64,000 bases of DNA from Isoptericola halotolerans (lineage in GTDB: Bacteria; Actinomycetota; Actinomycetes; Actinomycetales; Cellulomonadaceae). The notes beneath the pieces are model-generated. The model saw nothing but the letters and a program-made list of their open reading frames with translations, had not been told where the DNA came from and did not search any database. The stretch spans positions 62,001-126,000 of the forward strand of contig NZ_PVTX01000003.1 of assembly GCF_003003075.1 (NCBI RefSeq), written 5' to 3'. Within the stretch, counting starts at the first letter, position 1. The number at the start of each line of letters is the position of its first letter. A program made the translations under genes and the position numbers. This document shows positions 57,841 through 64,000 of this stretch, piece by piece.

Positions 57841-59817
57841 TCAGGGGCGTCCGGGGTCGGCGTCCGGCGCGGGCGGGATCGGAGCGTGCTGGTGCGGCGC
57901 CGGGACCGTCGCCTGCTCGACGTGCCCGGAGTACGGCGCGGGCGGGTTCGCGGGGGCCGGGCTCACCGACGGCGGGGCCACCGTGCGGTGCGGCTCGGCG
58001 TAGACCGGCTGCGGCCGGGTGCTCTGGACGGGCGGCTCCGGCGGGTAGTCCGCCTGCGGCGCGTAGTCCGGCTGCGGCGCATAGTCCGCCTGCGGTGCAT
58101 AGTCCGCCTGCGGCGCATAGTCCGCCTGCGGTGCGTACCCGGGCTGCGGTTCGTACCCGAGCTGCGGGGCGTAGTGCGGGTACTGCTCGGACGGGCGCTC
58201 GGGCGCGTGCTCCGGACGTTGCTCGGCGGCGGGCGTCGGCTCCGGCGCCTCGTACGAGGTCGGCTCCTGGGCGGCGGGGACGAACGCCGGCGGCTCCTGG
58301 CGCTCCGGCACCTGCTCCGGCTCGTAGACCCAGGCGGCCTGCGCCGTCGGACCCGTCGACGGCGGGCCGTCCTGACGCGGCACGGGAACGGACGGGGGCA
58401 TCGGCCCGGGCGCGGGCGGCAGGGGCTGCGGCACCGCCGGGTCGCCCTGCGCCGGGGTGTACGGACCGGCGGGCGGCTGTGCGTCGCGGACCGGCAGCGC
58501 AGCATGCTGCTCCTGCTCCGGCTGCTCCGCGTACTCCGCGGGCTCCGGCTCGGCCGCCGCCTGGGGCTGCGCGGCGACCGCGCCGGTCGTGGCCGGCTCG
58601 GTGAGCCAGTCCAGCGCCAGCCAGCGGATGCCCGGCCGGTCCGGTGCCGTCGCGGCAAGCTGCGCCACGGGGCCGCCACCGAGGCCGCCCAGCACCGCGT
58701 CCGGGTCGACCTCGGCCCACGGGACCAGCACGAACGCCCGCTCGCGCGCCCGCGGGTGCGGCAGCTCGAGGTCCTCGGCGCTCGCCACGAGCCCGTCGTA
58801 CTGCACCAGGTCCACGTCCAGGGTGCGTGGGCCCCACCGCTCCTCGCGGACGCGGCCGTGCATCAGCTCGACCTCCTGGCACGCGCCGAGCAGGTCGCGC
58901 GGCGGCAACGTGGTCCGCACGATCAGCACGGCGTTGAGGAAGTCCGGCTGCTCCGGGCCGACGGCGGCGGTCCGGGCCAGCGGGGAGACCTCCATGACCT
59001 GCAGCCCGGGGATGCGGTCGATGTCGGTCACCGCGGCGCGCAGCGTGCCCTGGGGGTCGCCGAGGTTGGAGCCCAGGGCGAGGACCGCCTCGACCGGACC
59101 GGACGGCGCGGCGTCCAGCGGGTCGGCCGGCGCGGCTGCGGCCGGCTCGGGCTCCGGGGCGGACTCGGGCCCCGGCGTCGGGTCCGGCTCGGAGGCGGAC
59201 GCGGCTGCGGGGGTGGGCTCGGGCGCCGGGACAGGCGCGAGCTCCACCGGGATCGCGGAGATCATCGTCTCGCCGGTGTCCGGGACGTGCGCCGACTGCT
59301 CGGCCACCGCGACCGGTACCGGGCCGGACGGCGCGGGCACCGGGGCCGGCGGCACCGGCGGCGGCTCGGGAGCGGTGGCCGGTTCCTGCGCGGCGGGCAC
59401 GCTGACCGCCGGCATCCGTTCGCGGTCGCGGCGCACCACGATCTCGACGTCGTCGAACGGCACGCTGATGGGCGCCTGCGGCTTGTGCACACGGACGTCC
59501 ACGGCCTGCACGGGGCCCCGCTCGAGCACCACCGCGGCGATCCGCTCGGCGACGGTCTCGACGAGGTCCGCGGGCGAGCCGGCGAGCACGTCGTGCACGT
59601 CCTCGGCGACCTCCGCATAGCTCACCGTGGCGGCCAGGTCGTCGGAGCTCGCCGCGGCGCGGGTGTCCAGGTGCAGCACGACGTCGGCGCGGAACGTCTG
59701 CCCCTCGGCACGCTCCTCGGGGAGCACGCCGTGGTGCCCCGTCGCGGTCACGCCCGACAGCCGGATCTGGTCGAGGGGCTGCCCGTCCGGGCCGGGTACG
59801 GCATCGGCAAACGTCAC
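57841..59817 (-). CDS. folBK: Bifunctional dihydroneopterin aldolase / HPPK with low-complexity linker and tail
   Basis: A 658-residue fusion. FolB (about 15-131): LSGVTATGHHGVLPEERAEG, SYAEVAEDVHDVL and VHKPQAPI. A Pro/Ala/Glu linker (about 135-240). FolK (about 242-405): AVLALGSNLGDPQGTLRAAV, GPEQPDFLNAV, RWGPRTLDVDLV and LPHPRARERAFVLVPW. A Pro/Gln/Glu-rich tail of ~250 residues follows, with hexapeptide YAPQAD repeats. The two enzymes act in successive folate steps. GTG start overlaps folP (GTGA). Confidence 0.93.
   Translation of the reverse strand: MTFADAVPGPDGQPLDQIRLSGVTATGHHGVLPEERAEGQTFRADVVLHLDTRAAASSDDLAATVSYAEVAEDVHDVLAGSPADLVETVAERIAAVVLERGPVQAVDVRVHKPQAPISVPFDDVEIVVRRDRERMPAVSVPAAQEPATAPEPPPVPPAPVPAPSGPVPVAVAEQSAHVPDTGETMISAIPVELAPVPAPEPTPAAASASEPDPTPGPESAPEPEPAAAAPADPLDAAPSGPVEAVLALGSNLGDPQGTLRAAVTDIDRIPGLQVMEVSPLARTAAVGPEQPDFLNAVLIVRTTLPPRDLLGACQEVELMHGRVREERWGPRTLDVDLVQYDGLVASAEDLELPHPRARERAFVLVPWAEVDPDAVLGGLGGGPVAQLAATAPDRPGIRWLALDWLTEPATTGAVAAQPQAAAEPEPAEYAEQPEQEQHAALPVRDAQPPAGPYTPAQGDPAVPQPLPPAPGPMPPSVPVPRQDGPPSTGPTAQAAWVYEPEQVPERQEPPAFVPAAQEPTSYEAPEPTPAAEQRPEHAPERPSEQYPHYAPQLGYEPQPGYAPQADYAPQADYAPQADYAPQPDYAPQADYPPEPPVQSTRPQPVYAEPHRTVAPPSVSPAPANPPAPYSGHVEQATVPAPHQHAPIPPAPDADPGRP
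58048..58173 (-). repeat. 18-bp tandem repeats encoding YAPQAD
   Basis: Seven consecutive hexapeptides of the form Y-A/E-P-Q-x-D/G (residues 549-590 of the FolB-FolK fusion) are encoded by near-identical 18-bp units. The number of units is likely to vary between strains. Confidence 0.9.
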
Positions 59818-60749
59818 GGGGTGGCCTCCGTCTCGTGGTCCGGCGACGCGACGTGGTCGCGCCCCGGAAAGGTCTTCTCCTGGGTGGTGCGGGCTGCGTC
59901 CCAGGCGGCTGCGACGCGCACGGCGTCAACGCTCGCACGCGCGGCATGCACGCGCATGCACCATGCCCCGGCGTGTGCGGCCAGCGCGGAGATGGCCGCG
60001 GTGGCGTCGTCGCGGGCCAGCGGGGGTGCCGGTTCACCGGCGTCGGTCGCGAGCAGGTGCCCCAGGAACCGCTTGCGGGACGCCCCGACCAGCACCGGCC
60101 GGCCGAGAGCGTGCAGCGCGTCGAGGTGTGCCAGCAGGGGCCAGTTCAGGGCTCCGGCCTTCGCGAACCCGAGGCCCGGGTCGAGGACGATCTGCTCGGG
60201 CGCCACCCCGGCGTCGTGCAGGGCCGCCAGGCGCTCGCCGAGCTCTGCACGGACGTCGACGACGACGTCGTCGTACGTCTCGAGGTCGTCCATGACGTCG
60301 GCGTGGCCGCGCCAGTGCATGGCGACGTAGGCGGCGCCCGTCGAGGCGACGGCGTCCGCCATCGCCGGGTCGGCGAGGCCGCCGGACACGTCGTTGACGA
60401 TCCGGGCGCCCGCGGCGACGGCACGCTCGGCGACCGCCGCCCGCGTCGTGTCGACGGAGACGACCGCCCCGGCCGCGGCGAGCCGCCCGATGACGGGGAT
60501 GACGCGCTGCAGCTCCTCGGCCTCGCTGACGCGCGCGGCCCCGGGCCGGGTCGACTCGCCGCCGACGTCCAGGATGTCCGCACCCTCCGCGAGCAGGTCC
60601 AGGCCGTGCTGCACGCCGGCGTCCGGCTCGAACCACTCGCCGCCGTCGGAGAACGAGTCGGGGGTGATGTTGACGACCCCCATGACGAGGCAGCGTCCGG
60701 TCGCGGTGAGCTCGGGGAGCCCGGCGACCACGGCGTCGCGTCCAGCCAT
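59814..60749 (-). CDS. folP: Dihydropteroate synthase
   Basis: A 311-residue TIM-barrel enzyme, the sulfonamide target, joining pterin pyrophosphate and p-aminobenzoate. VMGVVNITPDSFSDGG, DVGGESTRPGA, NDVSGG and GASRKRFLG are canonical. ATG 60749 gives the usual N-terminus. The C-terminal ~20 residues extend past the barrel. It lies between folE (five bases) and folBK (overlap of four). Confidence 0.95.
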   Translation of the reverse strand: MAGRDAVVAGLPELTATGRCLVMGVVNITPDSFSDGGEWFEPDAGVQHGLDLLAEGADILDVGGESTRPGAARVSEAEELQRVIPVIGRLAAAGAVVSVDTTRAAVAERAVAAGARIVNDVSGGLADPAMADAVASTGAAYVAMHWRGHADVMDDLETYDDVVVDVRAELGERLAALHDAGVAPEQIVLDPGLGFAKAGALNWPLLAHLDALHALGRPVLVGASRKRFLGHLLATDAGEPAPPLARDDATAAISALAAHAGAWCMRVHAARASVDAVRVAAAWDAARTTQEKTFPGRDHVASPDHETEATP

Positions 60750-60754
60750 GCGGA

Positions 60755-61380
60755 CTACCGTCCCAGGATGAGGCTCATCGCCTCGGCACGGGTCGCGGCG
60801 TTCTGCATGGCGCCCCGCACCGCCGAGGTCACGGTCCGCGACCCGGGCTTGCGCACGCCGCGCATCGACATGCACAGGTGCTCGCACTCGACGACGACGA
60901 TGACGCCCCGAGGTTCCAGGATGCGCACCAGGGCGTCGGCGACCTGCGTGGTCAGCCGCTCCTGCACCTGGGGCCGCCGGGCGTAGACCTCGACCAGGCG
61001 GGCGAGCTTGGACAGCCCAGTGATCCGGCCGTCGGCGCTGGGGATGTAGCCCACGTGGGCGACGCCGTGGAACGGCACCAGGTGGTGCTCGCAGGTGGAG
61101 TACACCTCGATGTCCTTGACCAGCACCATCTCCTCGTGACCGAGGTCGAACGTGGTGGTCAGGACGTCCTCGGGGTCCTGGCGCAGCCCGGCGAAGATCT
61201 CCCGGTAGGCGCGGGCGACCCGGGCCGGGGTGTCCACCAGGCCCTCGCGGTCGGGGTCCTCGCCGACGGCGACGAGCAGCTCACGGACGGCGGCCTCGGC
61301 GCGCTCGGCGTCGTAGGCCGGCACGTCGGCGGCAGGCCGCACCCCGATGGACACCGCGGTCAGCGGCAGGTCCTCGTCGC

Positions 61381-61384
<4 letters not shown>
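60755..61384 (-). CDS. folE: GTP cyclohydrolase I
   Basis: A 209-residue enzyme making dihydroneopterin triphosphate from GTP, first step of folate synthesis. Zinc ligands are in [12 protein letters not shown] and [21 protein letters not shown] and [10 protein letters not shown] are standard. GTG 61384 overlaps the ftsH stop (GTGA), coupling it to ftsH. Confidence 0.96.
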
Positions 61385-63486
<2,102 letters not shown>

Positions 63487-63596
63487 CCGTGACGGGGCGC
63501 TGCCCCGCTTCCCTTCGTCCGGGCGGTGGTTCGATAGGCGAAACTACACGGCCGTCCTGAGAGTTCCCGGTGTGTTCGCGCAGGGCTCAGCGCACG

Positions 63597-64000
63597 TCAG
63601 GCGTAGACGTGCGGTGCGAGCGTCCCGATGAACGGCAGGTTGCGGTACTTCTCGGCGTAGTCGAGGCCGTAGCCGACCACGAACTCGTTGGGGATGTCGA
63701 AGCCGACGTACTTCACGTCGACCTCCACCTTCGCGGCGTCCGGCTTGCGGAGCATCGTCGCGATCTCGACCGACTCCGGGCCGCGGGAGCGCAGGTTCTG
63801 CACCAGCCAGGACAGGGTGAGACCCGAGTCGATGATGTCCTCGGCGATCAGGACGTTGCGCCCCGACAGGTCGGTGTCGAGGTCCTTGAGGATCCGCACC
63901 ACCCCGGACGACTTGGTCCCGGAGCCGTAGGAGGACACGGCCATCCAGTCCATCGAGACCGGGTGGTGGAGGCGGCGCGAGAGGTCGGCCATGACCATGA
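63597..64000 (-). CDS. hpt: Hypoxanthine phosphoribosyltransferase (N-terminus cut by window end)
   Basis: The last ~134 residues of a purine-salvage PRTase. [19 protein letters not shown] and the PRPP-binding loop [17 protein letters not shown] are present, as is [18 protein letters not shown] near the C-terminus. The frame continues beyond base 64000, and about 50 N-terminal residues are missing. It lies 110 bases before ftsH on the same strand. Confidence 0.92.
   Translation of the reverse strand, partial: MVMADLSRRLHHPVSMDWMAVSSYGSGTKSSGVVRILKDLDTDLSGRNVLIAEDIIDSGLTLSWLVQNLRSRGPESVEIATMLRKPDAAKVEVDVKYVGFDIPNEFVVGYGLDYAEKYRNLPFIGTLAPHVYA

Overview
This window is a very GC-rich chromosomal segment of an actinobacterium, most likely a member of the Micrococcales (Cellulomonas/Promicromonospora-like). 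The lineage rests on Lsr2, CarD, DUF3263 and DUF3180 proteins, a mycothiol glycosyltransferase (MshA), two F420-type oxidoreductases, a CIRCE-controlled groEL, GTG/TTG starts, and gene order. Two blocks match Mycobacterium tuberculosis order as I recall it: lipoprotein/carD/ispD/ispF...cysS/rlmB, and lsr2/lysS...panD/panC/DUF2520.../DUF3180/folK-folB/folP/folE/ftsH. I see no prophage, insertion sequence, CRISPR array or resistance island. The gene content is mostly housekeeping; the unusual material is between the genes.

Layout. 1-6.8 kb: F420-type oxidoreductase, HxlR regulator divergent from an imine-reductase-like dehydrogenase, AI-2E-family transporter, TPM-domain protein and PspA. 6.9-13.6 kb: glutamine amidotransferase, NYN protein, membrane protein, a two-component system, an HD-type protein and an orphan WXG100 protein. 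13.8-22 kb: groEL, cold-shock protein, LytR_C protein, DUF3263 protein, ung, SGNH hydrolase, tRNA-Thr(UGU), DsbA-like protein and a membrane serine/threonine kinase. 22-27 kb: otsA-otsB (trehalose), an MsiK-type sugar-importer ATPase and a DUF4032 protein. 27.5-36.4 kb: rlmB, cysS, LtrA, an alanine-racemase-fold protein, an aldonolactone oxidase, ispF-ispD-carD and a lipoprotein. 36.6-43.6 kb: a complete phosphate regulon (pstSCAB, phoP/phoR-type two-component system, phoU) with two recognisable PHO boxes. 43.8-49.8 kb: gpmA, an F420 nitroreductase-family protein, mshA, a lactonase, lsr2, a 56-residue membrane protein and lysS. 50-64 kb: nadC, then a long minus-strand run hpt(partial)-ftsH-folE-folP-folBK-DUF3180-PH-PH-DUF2520-panC-panD-nadB, in which most genes overlap by a few bases.

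The most interesting feature is a family of intergenic repeat arrays. A core reading GCCGAGGTAGT recurs 46 times in six arrays (6.8, 13.1, 27.2-27.5, 36.4-36.6, 45.2 and 50.9-51.1 kb) with a near-invariant 20-bp period. In every array the core reads in the sense direction of the gene it directly follows, so two arrays face each other where genes converge. Each unit carries a TAG, and the 20-bp period rotates it through all three frames. mshA and nadB take their own stop codon from the repeat. I do not recognise a described family matching this.

A second repeat type is a 72-bp hairpin with identical 20-bp arms, found twice, whose inner stems differ in sequence but both remain paired. Other points include an apparent CTG start for ispD, many leaderless starts (a -10-like hexamer 6-8 nt before the start codon), and a folB-folK fusion with a long Pro/Ala/Gln-rich tail.
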